Shown here: one piece after another, positions 7,491 to 16,482 of the stretch | Layout: each line of letters begins with the position of its first letter | Numbering within the stretch: the first letter of the stretch is position 1 | Assembly (NCBI GenBank): GCA_913058495.1 | Contig: CAJXQC010000027.1 | Location: 1 to 35,675, forward strand | Length of the DNA stretch: 35,675 nucleotides | Reading direction: 5' to 3' | Origin: an uncultured Balneola sp. | Lineage (GTDB): Bacteria; Bacteroidota; Rhodothermia; Balneolales; Balneolaceae | Made by a program: the position numbers and the translations under genes | The notes under the pieces: generated by a model | Told to the model about the DNA's origin: nothing | The model's input: only the letters and a program-made list of their open reading frames with translations | Database searches by the model: none

Positions 7491-8345
7491 TCAATACCCA
7501 ATATAAACTTCGCCTTCTTTGAGCTCTTGAATTCCATCTTTGGTGGCAAATTTGACCGGAACGGAAATAAAGCCCCCTCCCTTCTTTGCTTTTAAAACGG
7601 TAAAGTGAAGATGAGGTCCTGTTACATAACCAGTAGCTCCGGAATATCCTATTCTCTCTCCTGCTTTAATTTTCTGACCTATTCTTACTGAAACACCGTT
7701 TTTTCTGAGATGCGAATATTGAGCAAAAGTTCCATCATCATGTAAAATGGTCACATAATTAGCTTTATCTAAAAATGATTTATCGCTTCCTCCTTTAGAA
7801 TACCTTTCCTCTGTTTCCACAACAATCCCTGCTCTGGAGGAGTAAACTTCTGTTCCTTCTTTCATATTGAAATCCAAAGAATATCGACTTTCCCCGCTAT
7901 GAGAAAAATTTCCGTTGTATCCCTGATCTAAACTATGCTGTTCTCCAATTTTAAAAGGAAGTCTATAACCCATTTTGTCATTATGTTTTGCGAAAATACT
8001 ACCCTGATAGAATATATAACTATACTTCATTTCCCAGGATGATTTTAGGTCTTTAACCTTCAATTCAGCAATTTTTTCTTCAGACCTCCCCTTCAAGACT
8101 GTAACAAGCGGGTTGTTTTCTGATGAAGTCATATTTGTCAGGTCGGCTTCTAATTCTATGGTTACAGGATAGTAATTAGTATTCGATGCGTATAAGGCAA
8201 CTCCGTTTTTTATTTCCCTTTTATCTATGGTGACAGAGTTTTCCTGCATTAACTTGAACCCACTAACAACTACAACTACTGTCAGGGCAACCGCCACCAG
8301 TCTCATTCTTTTAAAATTCTGAAATCTTTCTTTGTTCATTAACAC
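7491..8345 (-). CDS. M23 (LytM-like) zinc metallopeptidase
   Basis: Predicted envelope peptidoglycan endopeptidase or LytM-like regulator. An N-terminal membrane anchor or signal (about 15-32) is followed by a beta-rich spacer and the M23 domain (about 140-265). Zinc ligands are visible as H149 and D158 in HSGESRYSLDF and as HxH in GPHLHF (H245, H247), with H212 in LHDDGTFAQYSHL close to the active site, so the enzyme looks catalytically complete. The spacer (40-130) matches no domain I recognise. A second in-frame ATG two codons downstream (8337-8339) is an equally good start. It diverges from the ECF sigma gene with only 23 bp between annotated starts. It could cut stem-peptide crosslinks during growth; a link to the sigma factor is conjecture. 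Confidence 0.88.
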   Translation of the reverse strand: MLMNKERFQNFKRMRLVAVALTVVVVVSGFKLMQENSVTIDKREIKNGVALYASNTNYYPVTIELEADLTNMTSSENNPLVTVLKGRSEEKIAELKVKDLKSSWEMKYSYIFYQGSIFAKHNDKMGYRLPFKIGEQHSLDQGYNGNFSHSGESRYSLDFNMKEGTEVYSSRAGIVVETEERYSKGGSDKSFLDKANYVTILHDDGTFAQYSHLRKNGVSVRIGQKIKAGERIGYSGATGYVTGPHLHFTVLKAKKGGGFISVPVKFATKDGIQELKEGEVYIGY

Positions 8346-8368
8346 TACTTGGAATTATATTCTCTGAT

Positions 8369-8956
8369 ATGAACTCGCTCTTATTACAACTTATTTTATT
8401 ATTGGCATCAGTAGATTCTGATGAATTAACTGATCCTGAACTTGCTCTTAAAATAAAGAACGGAAATCACGAGGCATTTAAAAAGTTTTTTAACCGATAT
8501 AATGCATTTCTTCTTAATTATTTAATGAAGAGAGGAACCGCTAAAGAAGCTGCTAAAGATCTGGTTCAGCAAGCTTTTGTTATGATATGGGAAAAACGCG
8601 ACGAAATAGACGAAACAAAGTCTCTTCGGGCATTTTTATTCAGAATCGGATATACAAGGATGCTTAATCTTTTCAGAGATCATTCCAAATTCGATGAAGA
8701 AGCGGATCCTGAAGGGAACTCAGCTCATGAAGAACCTGAAGATGAGGAGAACAAAAGAGATGAGCTTAACAACGCAATAGAGAAAGCAGTTTCAGCTATG
8801 CCGGAAAAGAGACAGGAAGTTTTCAGGCTCTGCTTTATTCAGGAATTTACTTATAAGGAAGCCGCTCAGGTACTGGATGTATCTGTTAAAACCATTGAAA
8901 ATCATATGGGACTTGCATTAAAAGATATGCGCGAATCATTAAAACAATACCGCTGA
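8369..8956 (+). CDS. ECF-type RNA polymerase sigma factor
   Basis: Sigma factor with region 2 at about 34-105 (EAFKKFFNRYNAFLLNYL, AAKDLVQQAFVMIWEKRDEI) and region 4 at about 136-190 (MPEKRQEVFRLCFIQEFTYKEAA ... VSVKTIENHMGLALKDM helix-turn-helix), joined by an acidic linker. It belongs with the FecR-like anti-sigma factor and TonB receptor downstream, the usual cell-surface signalling trio of Bacteroidota, although here a lipoprotein gene and a terminator intervene. The first 14 residues (MNSLLLQLILLLAS) are oddly hydrophobic for a sigma factor. Starting at the TTG at 8402 would remove most of them and widen the divergent gap from 23 to about 60 bp. The start is therefore uncertain, the family call is not. 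Confidence 0.92.
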   Translation: MNSLLLQLILLLASVDSDELTDPELALKIKNGNHEAFKKFFNRYNAFLLNYLMKRGTAKEAAKDLVQQAFVMIWEKRDEIDETKSLRAFLFRIGYTRMLNLFRDHSKFDEEADPEGNSAHEEPEDEENKRDELNNAIEKAVSAMPEKRQEVFRLCFIQEFTYKEAAQVLDVSVKTIENHMGLALKDMRESLKQYR

Positions 8957-9075
8957 CTGTTATTTAAAATTTGTTTTTTGATTTTTTTTAAAAAGGATTG
9001 GGGGTATACAATTCTACTCGTGTACTAAAGGCAAATGACACAAATGTCTTTAACAAAACAAAAAGAGAAATCACT

Positions 9076-9975
9076 ATGAAATCTTTACAAAACATATCAA
9101 AACTAACACTACTGGGCTTAAGCCTTTTAGTTACCTTTGCAGCTTGCTCTGCCGTAAATAATGATGTTGAAACCCTTTCGGATGAAGACATCGACCTTGC
9201 CGCTCAAATTATCGGAGAGTCTGTATCTGACGAAAACTCCGGAATCATGAGCAGTATGTATGATGCTGTTTCTACTGTTGACAGTGATGGCATTTCTTAT
9301 GGAAATGATCATAGAAAAGCAGACCCGGATGGCAGAAGTGGGAGAGGAAGAGAAAACAATTATTCCTATTCTTATGATCCTGATACCGGCACACATACGT
9401 TAGAATATAATCGTAGTGTAAATAATGGCGAATTCAGTAAAAGTGTAGCACTACTGAATACTTATATCTTCAAATCTCCTGAAGGTGATTTTATAGCACG
9501 TCCCAGAGCTAATGCCGATTCTATTGAAAGTGTAGACTTTACAGGCAACAAATCAGGTTCCGTAAATTCCCGAAGAGGAAGCTCCGAATTTGCACGTGCA
9601 GATACTTTCGCTATTGCAGGTTTACATAGTACAAGCTCAATAGTTAGTATTGACGGAACACATCATGGAGAAGGTAATGCTTCCGGCTTTAGAAGAGACA
9701 GCGTTCAGGTATCCAGAGACTTTACTGTCGATATTGAGTTCCTAAATGTTGAGATCGAAAAGGACTCTGTTGAAGCTAATGGAAATCTGGAACAAGGCGT
9801 AACCGGAACACTTACTTACAGCATAACATTAAACAAAACTGTTGGTGATGAAGCTGATACTCAAGTAATTGAAGGTACTATTGAACTAGAAGGAGATGGA
9901 ACTGCTCTGCTTAGATTTAAAAAAGTAGCAAAAGTTGTTCGATTCTCACTTAAAGACGGATCATCAGAGGATTAA
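9076..9975 (+). CDS. Putative lipoprotein, unknown function
   Basis: A 299-residue secreted protein with a lipoprotein signal peptide (KSLQNISKLTLLGLSLLV then TFAAC, lipid-bearing Cys at 24). The mature part is rich in Asp, Ser and Gly, has a low-complexity charged stretch (KADPDGRSGRGREN) and many alternating beta-strand patterns towards the C-terminus. No domain was recognised. I start at ATG 9076, after AAAAGAGAAA, because the longer frame from the TTG at 8998 would put 26 polar residues ahead of the signal peptide. It sits between the sigma gene (119-bp gap) and a strong terminator, so it is the last gene of the sigma transcript or a gene of its own. It may be a surface component whose expression the sigma factor controls; that is inference from position. 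Confidence 0.75.
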   Translation: MKSLQNISKLTLLGLSLLVTFAACSAVNNDVETLSDEDIDLAAQIIGESVSDENSGIMSSMYDAVSTVDSDGISYGNDHRKADPDGRSGRGRENNYSYSYDPDTGTHTLEYNRSVNNGEFSKSVALLNTYIFKSPEGDFIARPRANADSIESVDFTGNKSGSVNSRRGSSEFARADTFAIAGLHSTSSIVSIDGTHHGEGNASGFRRDSVQVSRDFTVDIEFLNVEIEKDSVEANGNLEQGVTGTLTYSITLNKTVGDEADTQVIEGTIELEGDGTALLRFKKVAKVVRFSLKDGSSED

Positions 9976-9990
9976 ACTACTAACCACAAC

Positions 9991-10026
9991 GAACTGCAGG
10001 TGGATGATTTAACCTGCAGTTCTTTT
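9991..10026 (+). terminator. Strong intrinsic terminator after the lipoprotein gene
   Basis: GAACTGCAGGT (9991-10001) and ACCTGCAGTTC (10012-10022) form a perfect 11-bp stem around a 10-base loop, followed directly by TTTT. This is the clearest terminator in the window. It ends only 11 bases before the FecR start codon, so FecR and the receptor are cut off from the sigma-lipoprotein transcript unless there is read-through. Confidence 0.9.
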
Positions 10027-10033
10027 ATATTTG
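10026..10033 (+). promoter_or_regulatory. Possible Bacteroidota-type -7 box ahead of fecR
   Basis: TATATTTG fits the TAnnTTTG -7 consensus of Bacteroidota housekeeping promoters. It sits within the T-run and spacer between the terminator and the FecR start at 10038, so transcription would begin at or just after the start codon, giving a leaderless message. No good -33 TTG element is seen at the right distance, and the base composition makes a chance match easy. Confidence 0.25.
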
Positions 10034-10037
10034 AATC

Positions 10038-11009
10038 ATGGAAACTAAAGACCTTTTACCTGAAAACGATCAAGACCTGCTGCTGGCTAAACAGCTGGAT
10101 TCTGCGTTACATTCGGGTGAAGGATTTTCAAGTATTCAGGATCCATTGATTCAATCTCTTTTAGACTATCAGAATAAAGAACATATTCAGATTGACTCTT
10201 TAACTTCAGAATCTTCTGAAATGTGGGATAAAGTGTTTTCAGAAACTAAACCACAAAAGAAAGCCAGAACCATTTCACTTCCAACCCGCAAAAGTAATAC
10301 TTGGGTTTGGGCAACAGCTGCAACAGTATTGCTTGCTGCATTCCTTGGAATTTTTTGGTTTACCAATTTAAACAATCCTGTTTTAGTAGCACAAAGTGGA
10401 ACTGCGATCGAAACGGTTACATTAGCAGATGGGTCTCAAGTTTCTTTGCGCCCGAATTCATCCCTTTACCAAATCGAATTTTCAAACTCTAAAAGAACTT
10501 ACGAACTTGAAGGGGAAGCCTTTTTTAATGTCACTAAAGACACCAAAAGACCTTTTTCAGTTGCTTCAGATAATGGAGTTGTTACTGTCTTGGGAACGCA
10601 ATTCAACCTGAGTACATGGGGAAACGAAACAAAAGTATTTCTTGAAGAAGGAAGTGTGAGACTCGACGATCTCCATCAAAACTCTGTTATTTTAAAGCCG
10701 GGTGAAAAGGCTACTATATCTCAAAATATATTAAGCAATGCATCTCCGGCAGATACAGAAGAATTTAAGGACTGGCTGAATAATGAGATTGTTTTAAAAA
10801 GCACTCCTGTTTCGCAGGTTATAAACGAGATTGAACATCACTTTAAAGCAACCATTGATATTTCGGGTATTAAGAACACATCTGAGCCTATATCCGGTAC
10901 TATTGCATTGGATGAGCTTTCCACCACACTCAATGATCTGGGGATAATATTAGGTGGTACATTCAGAGAAGTAAATTCAAATAGCTTTACGTTTATTCCC
11001 TTAAATTAA
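10038..11009 (+). CDS. FecR-family anti-sigma regulator
   Basis: Inner-membrane anti-sigma/sensor protein of 323 aa: a cytoplasmic N-terminal part of about 88 residues that should bind the sigma factor, one membrane helix (89-109, WVWATAATVLLAAFLGIFWF), a periplasmic FecR domain (about 116-215, with VTLADGSQVSLRPNSSL and YELEGEAFFNVTKDTKRPF) and a C-terminal DUF4974-like domain (about 245-322). In this family the periplasmic part reads the signal from the receptor's N-terminal STN domain and releases the sigma factor. It is 6 bp upstream of the TonB receptor gene, in one transcript. Unusually, it is parted from its sigma gene by a lipoprotein gene and a strong terminator. Confidence 0.9.
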   Translation: METKDLLPENDQDLLLAKQLDSALHSGEGFSSIQDPLIQSLLDYQNKEHIQIDSLTSESSEMWDKVFSETKPQKKARTISLPTRKSNTWVWATAATVLLAAFLGIFWFTNLNNPVLVAQSGTAIETVTLADGSQVSLRPNSSLYQIEFSNSKRTYELEGEAFFNVTKDTKRPFSVASDNGVVTVLGTQFNLSTWGNETKVFLEEGSVRLDDLHQNSVILKPGEKATISQNILSNASPADTEEFKDWLNNEIVLKSTPVSQVINEIEHHFKATIDISGIKNTSEPISGTIALDELSTTLNDLGIILGGTFREVNSNSFTFIPLN

Positions 11010-11015
11010 GGTTTC

Positions 11016-13628
11016 ATGAAAACCTTATTAAAAATAACTTTCTTTCTTTTTTGGGCAGGAATTGCAAACCAAAGCTTTGCACAGAGCTCCTCTTCTCCAA
11101 AAACCTTGTTAGAATTGATCAGTTCTATTGAACAGAATTCCGAAATGAGGTTTTTATACAGAGAAGCACTGGTAAGTAATATAAATATTACTGTTTCTTT
11201 AGACTCCCCCACTCTTTATGAGGATCTCAGATCGCAACTCTCAGAATTAAATATTGGACTTCAGGTAAATCCGGTAAGAAACCAGGCCCTATTATTTAAA
11301 ACCGATAATAAAAATAACAAACAAGATGCTGTTATTTCGGGATATGTTATAGATGCTGAAACCGGAGACCGATTGCCCTATTCTACTATATCATGGTTTG
11401 AGAATGGTGAAATAACAGGAGTAGCTTCCTCAACTTCTGGCACCTTCAGCGCACGGATAAATTCCTCCGGAACATCGATCCCTCTTTTATTTTCATTTGT
11501 GGGATATGAATCAAAACGGGTTGATTTCGACATCTCTTCAAGATCTGAATTGAGTGATATTGCTGTAAGATTGCAACCACGGTTATATGGGGGAAATGAA
11601 ATTATTGTAAATGGTAATGCTCTTTATACTCCTTCAGATTCCGTCTTCAGTAGTTTAATTGAAGCAGGATCTTTTAGTCCGTTGGGAGACAACAATTCCA
11701 CAAAAGCATTGCAGTCACTTCCTTCGGTACTTACAGGTCCCGCTATTGAAGATGGTTTGAATGTGAGAGGGAGCTCTTCAGATGGATTTAGGGTCTTGCT
11801 GGATGGAATCACTCTTTACAATCAAAGCCATTTATTCGGATTACTCGACGGTCTTAATGGAGATGTACTCAGAACCAGCGGTTTCTTTTATGATGTAACG
11901 CCGGCTCAATTTCGGGCACCACTTGGCGGAACACTTACATTTTTAACCAAAACCGGTAATCTGCAAAATTTTGAAAGCTCAGTTGGACTAAGTAACACTG
12001 CTCTAAGCGGCACTTTGGAAGGGCCGATTGTATTAGGGAAATCCAGTTTCCTGTTTTCCGGCCGCCATTCTTACATCGATGATATAAACTGGTTTAACAA
12101 TCAGGGAATCATAAGATACGGACTCGATATAGATCGGAATTATGATTTTCAAAGTGATACAGTCCGCAAGTTTGTAGATCGAAACATCCAAAATATCAAT
12201 GGAAATGCTTTTTTTTACGACTTACATGGTAAATTATATTTTGAAACTACTTCGGGTTCACAATTGATTGCAAGTATGTATTTCGGGAAGGACGAAGCCA
12301 ATCAATCCTATGATCGTCGATTTCAGCAACAATCAGAAGAGTTCAATACAAATAATGAGTGGTCGAGCAAAATGGTTAAAATAGCTTATAACACTCGACT
12401 TCAAAGTGATCTCAATTCCGAAAGCAGCATAGGATTTAGTGATTATTATTCAAATTATCTGAAAGAGGATAACGACTTCCGAAGGCCTGAAAACGACAAT
12501 AACAATCAAAACGCGACTATTGAGATCTTACCGTTCAACTTAGAAAACGAACTTCAGGAATTTCAGATCAATCAGAGATTCAGCAAATCTTTTGAAAGCT
12601 TCGAGTTAGATTTTGGAGTTACTTACAGCGATTTTGAAGTTCTATATACTGAGTTAAGTCCGCGCAACCAATCCTTCAGAAGCAGAAGAACAAGTCAGTT
12701 ACTGGATCTATTCAGTCAGTTTGATTTTGCAAATTCCACCGAAGCTCATGTGAGTTTAGGAAGCAGATTGTATTATTTCAGCAACGGTAAGTATTTGAAA
12801 TGGTCTCCAAGAATTAAAGCGCAATTCTTACCGGAATCTGCAATTTCATTTGGTCTGGGTTTTAGCAAAAACTACCAGTTCCTACATCAGTTGGATTTTT
12901 TGACAGTCAACAGCACTGATTTCTGGGTTATGACAAACAACGAACAGCCTCCTTCTTCAGTTAGTTATTTTACTTCAAACATAAGATTACGGCCTTCAAA
13001 TTCACTTTTTATACAGGTAGAAGGCTATTACAAACTTTTCGAAAATCTGCGAATTCACAGCTTAGCCGATCATTTTATTTCATCCTTTTTTGATGAAGAT
13101 GATACAAACCCATTCCTTTTCAATAATACAGGAGTTGGTAAAGGTGTTGAATTTCTCTTGAAGAAAAGATTTAATCAATTCAGCTTTTCTTCAACCTACA
13201 CTCTGGCTTCTACAGAACTTGAGAATTTGTTGATCAATAACGGCAAGCCTTTTCACCCTTCTTATGACCGGACACATCAGTTTTCCTTGATTGGTGATTT
13301 GGACCTTACTAATGGACTGAGTTTTTACACCTCCTGGAATTTTACAACAGGGACTCCAAATACAGTGCTTTCAAGAGACGAACAAACAGAAACCAGAATC
13401 GGAAATTACTCCAGAGTTGATATTTCACTGAAATATATTCTCAGCACCGGAAATACAGAAAAAGCTGAATTCCTATTCTCTGTTTATAACGTCTTAAACA
13501 CTCAGAACCCTTGGTATTCTGATTTCAAAGCGGGCAGAAGTACAAATAATAACCGAATTGTTTCCGGATTAACCACCGTTTATGATCTTGGTATTCAACC
13601 CAGTTTCAGAGCAAAAATCTATTTTTAA
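11016..13628 (+). CDS. TonB-dependent outer-membrane receptor with STN signalling domain
   Basis: An 870-residue outer-membrane transporter. A signal peptide (1-22, cut before QSSSS) is followed by a secretin/TonB short N-terminal domain (about 28-95), a carboxypeptidase-regulatory-like beta domain (about 105-195, ISGYVIDAETGDRLPYSTIS ... FVGYESKRV), a plug (about 205-310, with NVRGSSSDGFRVLLDGITLY) and a beta-barrel to the C-terminal FRAKIYF, ending in the aromatic residue expected of barrel proteins. The STN domain marks it as a transducer working with FecR. No SusD partner gene follows, so it is not a classic SusCD pair. The substrate (siderophore, vitamin, glycan fragment or peptide) cannot be deduced. 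Its stop codon overlaps that of the convergent histidine kinase gene. Confidence 0.92.
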   Translation: MKTLLKITFFLFWAGIANQSFAQSSSSPKTLLELISSIEQNSEMRFLYREALVSNINITVSLDSPTLYEDLRSQLSELNIGLQVNPVRNQALLFKTDNKNNKQDAVISGYVIDAETGDRLPYSTISWFENGEITGVASSTSGTFSARINSSGTSIPLLFSFVGYESKRVDFDISSRSELSDIAVRLQPRLYGGNEIIVNGNALYTPSDSVFSSLIEAGSFSPLGDNNSTKALQSLPSVLTGPAIEDGLNVRGSSSDGFRVLLDGITLYNQSHLFGLLDGLNGDVLRTSGFFYDVTPAQFRAPLGGTLTFLTKTGNLQNFESSVGLSNTALSGTLEGPIVLGKSSFLFSGRHSYIDDINWFNNQGIIRYGLDIDRNYDFQSDTVRKFVDRNIQNINGNAFFYDLHGKLYFETTSGSQLIASMYFGKDEANQSYDRRFQQQSEEFNTNNEWSSKMVKIAYNTRLQSDLNSESSIGFSDYYSNYLKEDNDFRRPENDNNNQNATIEILPFNLENELQEFQINQRFSKSFESFELDFGVTYSDFEVLYTELSPRNQSFRSRRTSQLLDLFSQFDFANSTEAHVSLGSRLYYFSNGKYLKWSPRIKAQFLPESAISFGLGFSKNYQFLHQLDFLTVNSTDFWVMTNNEQPPSSVSYFTSNIRLRPSNSLFIQVEGYYKLFENLRIHSLADHFISSFFDEDDTNPFLFNNTGVGKGVEFLLKKRFNQFSFSSTYTLASTELENLLINNGKPFHPSYDRTHQFSLIGDLDLTNGLSFYTSWNFTTGTPNTVLSRDEQTETRIGNYSRVDISLKYILSTGNTEKAEFLFSVYNVLNTQNPWYSDFKAGRSTNNNRIVSGLTTVYDLGIQPSFRAKIYF

Positions 13629-14989
13629 AACCTTAACCGGAAAACTGTCTTTCCTTTTTCTGATTCCAGCAGGTACAAACTTCCATTGTGTAGCCTCATA
13701 ATTTGTCTGGATAAACTCAATCCAATTCCCGAGCCCCCTTCCGGAGAGTTCTTGCTTGTTGTATAGAATGGAACAAAAATTTTCTCTGCTGATGACTCCT
13801 TGATCCCCGGTCCATTGTCCTGAACATCTATGAAAGCGTGTCCTGACTCATCAATACCACCTTTTAATATCACTTTTGGATCCTGTCTGTTTTTCAAGAC
13901 TTTGAACGCATTTTTTACAACGTTGATCAAAGATTGCTCTATCAATTGGCTGTCAGCAACTACTTCAATAGAGTCAGATTCGAATTCAGTTTCAACGGTT
14001 ATAGATCTTGAAAGAGCCTCCCCTTTCATTAAATTTTTAACTCTGTCAACAACTTCTTTCAGAAGTACAACATCAAAATCGGGACTTGGAATTTGTGTGA
14101 TGTTCCGGTAAGAATCCACAAAACGCATTAAACCTAAGCTTCTTTTGTTGATCGTCTGAAGTGCTTCCTTTACATCTTCCATTGTTTCTTCCGATATATC
14201 CTTATTGCTTTCTTCGCCCAATAAATTACCCGCTAACATTGAGTTTACTGTATCAGAAAGTGAAGCAATTGGTGTAATGGAATTCATGATTTCATGGGCT
14301 AAAACCTGAGTTAAATTTTGCCATGCTTCCATTTCTTTTTCTTCCAGCTCTGATGAAATGTTACTTAAAGAAATGATCTTATAAAGATCCCCTTTTACTC
14401 TGAACTCGGTAGCAAAAATAGCGATCTGAGATTCTCTGTTCTTTATGGATGTTCTTACCAAAGTTCTGGCTCCGCCTTTCAGATCCTGAACTGCTTCATA
14501 TAATGGCTCACTGATCTTTTTAAGTTGAGACACATTCCTTAAAACGGCTGTTCCCAGAATTTTCTTTGCAGCTGTATTGAACAATTCTATTTCACCATCC
14601 TTATTGAAAGAAAATAATCCGATTCCAATATGCTGAACTACGGTTTCAAGATAGAGGTAGCTCTCTTCTCCTTTAGCTCTCTCCTTATTAAATTTCTCTA
14701 TGATATTGTTGAAAACAGAGTTTAGGGATTCCAGTGATTTCCCAAATCCTTTACCTGAAAAAGATTGAGAGAAGTCATTATAGCTGATTGCTTCAAAAAA
14801 ACGTTTCAGGTTCTTATTCGTTGTTTCTACAAACCTGATCAAATTAATAACCTGCAAAATTATTATCACACCAATAAGAACCAGACTGACGTAGTATTCC
14901 GTATTTATTGCTACATATGTAGCTGTTAACAGTGTTGTAAATAAAAACAGCACTCGTATGATCACCCCAACTCTTAAATTCTTAAGCAT
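13625..14989 (-). CDS. NtrY-like sensor histidine kinase
   Basis: Two membrane helices (about 8-28 and 33-52) with almost no periplasmic loop, a HAMP-like segment, a PAS domain (about 112-215), a HisKA-type dimer region with phospho-acceptor H232 in LAHEIMNSITP, and a HATPase_c domain with N-box NVVKNAF, G1 DNGPGI and G2 GGSGIGLSL. The missing outer domain means it probably senses a membrane or cytoplasmic cue, as for NtrY-like kinases. It is 11 bp downstream of the NtrC-type regulator gene, so kinase and regulator are one transcript. The stop codons of this gene and the TonB receptor share the bases TTAA (13625-13628). The stimulus is unknown. Confidence 0.92.
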   Translation of the reverse strand: MLKNLRVGVIIRVLFLFTTLLTATYVAINTEYYVSLVLIGVIIILQVINLIRFVETTNKNLKRFFEAISYNDFSQSFSGKGFGKSLESLNSVFNNIIEKFNKERAKGEESYLYLETVVQHIGIGLFSFNKDGEIELFNTAAKKILGTAVLRNVSQLKKISEPLYEAVQDLKGGARTLVRTSIKNRESQIAIFATEFRVKGDLYKIISLSNISSELEEKEMEAWQNLTQVLAHEIMNSITPIASLSDTVNSMLAGNLLGEESNKDISEETMEDVKEALQTINKRSLGLMRFVDSYRNITQIPSPDFDVVLLKEVVDRVKNLMKGEALSRSITVETEFESDSIEVVADSQLIEQSLINVVKNAFKVLKNRQDPKVILKGGIDESGHAFIDVQDNGPGIKESSAEKIFVPFYTTSKNSPEGGSGIGLSLSRQIMRLHNGSLYLLESEKGKTVFRLRF

Positions 14990-15000
14990 GGAAATAATAT

Positions 15001-16377
15001 TTAAAGTCCATATTTATCCATTCTCCTGTAAAGTGATGCTCTTGTCAGACCGAGTTCATCTGCTGCTTTAGATATATTGCCCTCGTGCTTTTTCAAGGCC
15101 TTACGAAGAACCATTTTTTCAACTTCTTCCAGATTATAATCGTCGAAAACTACCTGTTCCGTATCGTTCGTTTCCTGAGTGAGTAAAAAGTCTCCCGGAA
15201 GCAATGTATTAGTCTCACTCATTATCACAGCTCGTTCTACAGAATGTTGAAGTTCACGAACATTCCCGGGCCAACTGTGCTTTTCTAATTTTGTAATGGT
15301 TTCTTTTGAACACCCATTTACTTCTTTCTTATACTTTTTAGAATACAGTTTTATGAAATGGTTTGTCAGTGCCTCAATATCTTCTTTCCGATCTCTTAAT
15401 GGAGGCAACTGAATTTCTATTGTATTGATCCTGAATAAAAGATCCTGCCTGAATGTGGACTCAGCTACCATTTCCTTTAAAGACTGATTTGTGGCACATA
15501 CTAATCGTATGTCAATCTCTTTTGATTTTGCAGATCCTACCCTGTTTACCTTTCTGTTTTGTAACACGGTTAGAAGTTTAGCTTGAAGCGAGAGTGGAAG
15601 ATTTCCGATCTCATCCAGAAATAAAGTTCCTCCGTTGGCAAGTTCAAACCTTCCGGCTTTGTCTTCTTTAGCATCTGTAAATGCTCCTTTCACATAACCG
15701 AACAATTCACTCTCAAAAAGAGATTCTGAGATCGCTCCCATATCTACATTCATAAACACATTTTCATGGCGCGCAGATCTTCTGTGAAGAGCTCTGGCAA
15801 TCATCTCTTTACCTGTTCCGTTTTCTCCCAGAATTAACACATTGGCGTCAGTAGCAGCCACTTTCTCAATGGTATTGAATACATTTATCATAGCAGGACT
15901 TCTTCCGATGATATCCCGATAATGATGATCTATATCGCTATTGATCTGCTTTTGTGTCTCTTTTAATTCTGCCACTTCTCTCTTTGAATCTGTAAGTTGC
16001 ATTGCGGACATCACTGTTGTAAGGAGTTTTTCGTTCTTCCAAGGTTTTAATACAAAATCGGTGGCTCCTGCTTTTACGGCTTTTACAGCTTTATCAATAT
16101 CACCATAAGCAGTTATCAGAATTACTGCTATGGAAGGATCTATTTCCAGAATTTTTTGTAGCCAAAAGAAACCTTCCTTACCACTACTCACATCTTCGGT
16201 AAAATTCATGTCTAACAAGATCAGATCGTATCTGTTGTTTTTCAGAAGTGTGGGAATAGAATTAGGATCCTTTTCAGTTTCAATGGATTTCACATGTTGC
16301 TTCAAAAACAATCGAGCTGCCTGCAACACATCGGCATCATCATCTACTACTAAGATCTTTCCTTTCTTGGAGGTCAT
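15001..16377 (-). CDS. NtrC-family sigma-54-dependent response regulator
   Basis: A 458-residue activator: receiver (about 6-120, acidic pocket D12-D14, phospho-acceptor D56 in LILLDMNF, K111), AAA+ domain with Walker A GENGTGKE (184-191), sigma-54 contact loop GAFTDA (231-236) and Walker B TLFLDEIG (251-258), and a Fis-type helix-turn-helix at the end (NISKAADELGLTRASLYRRM). The loop has GAFTDA in place of the canonical GAFTGA, a variant I recall from Bacteroidota members. It diverges from the transporter adaptor gene, and a sigma-54 promoter plus a palindromic site lie between them, so it very likely activates the transporter cluster. The partner kinase is encoded right behind it. Confidence 0.95.
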   Translation of the reverse strand: MTSKKGKILVVDDDADVLQAARLFLKQHVKSIETEKDPNSIPTLLKNNRYDLILLDMNFTEDVSSGKEGFFWLQKILEIDPSIAVILITAYGDIDKAVKAVKAGATDFVLKPWKNEKLLTTVMSAMQLTDSKREVAELKETQKQINSDIDHHYRDIIGRSPAMINVFNTIEKVAATDANVLILGENGTGKEMIARALHRRSARHENVFMNVDMGAISESLFESELFGYVKGAFTDAKEDKAGRFELANGGTLFLDEIGNLPLSLQAKLLTVLQNRKVNRVGSAKSKEIDIRLVCATNQSLKEMVAESTFRQDLLFRINTIEIQLPPLRDRKEDIEALTNHFIKLYSKKYKKEVNGCSKETITKLEKHSWPGNVRELQHSVERAVIMSETNTLLPGDFLLTQETNDTEQVVFDDYNLEEVEKMVLRKALKKHEGNISKAADELGLTRASLYRRMDKYGL

Positions 16378-16482
16378 ATCAATTTGTTAGTTTACATCCC
16401 TTTATCAAATACTGTACCTAAAATGAATTCTATTCATAAAATCAGTTCCAGTTTATATATAGCGAATAGCTAAAAATTCAGG

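Noticed and set aside
8998-9075. N-terminal extension of the lipoprotein from a TTG start
   Set aside because: It would bury the lipoprotein signal peptide behind 26 polar residues; ATG 9076 after AAAAGAGAAA is better.
10966-13628. SusC/SusD polysaccharide-utilisation locus
   Set aside because: No SusD-like lipoprotein or glycoside hydrolase gene is adjacent; the receptor is followed by a kinase gene on the other strand.
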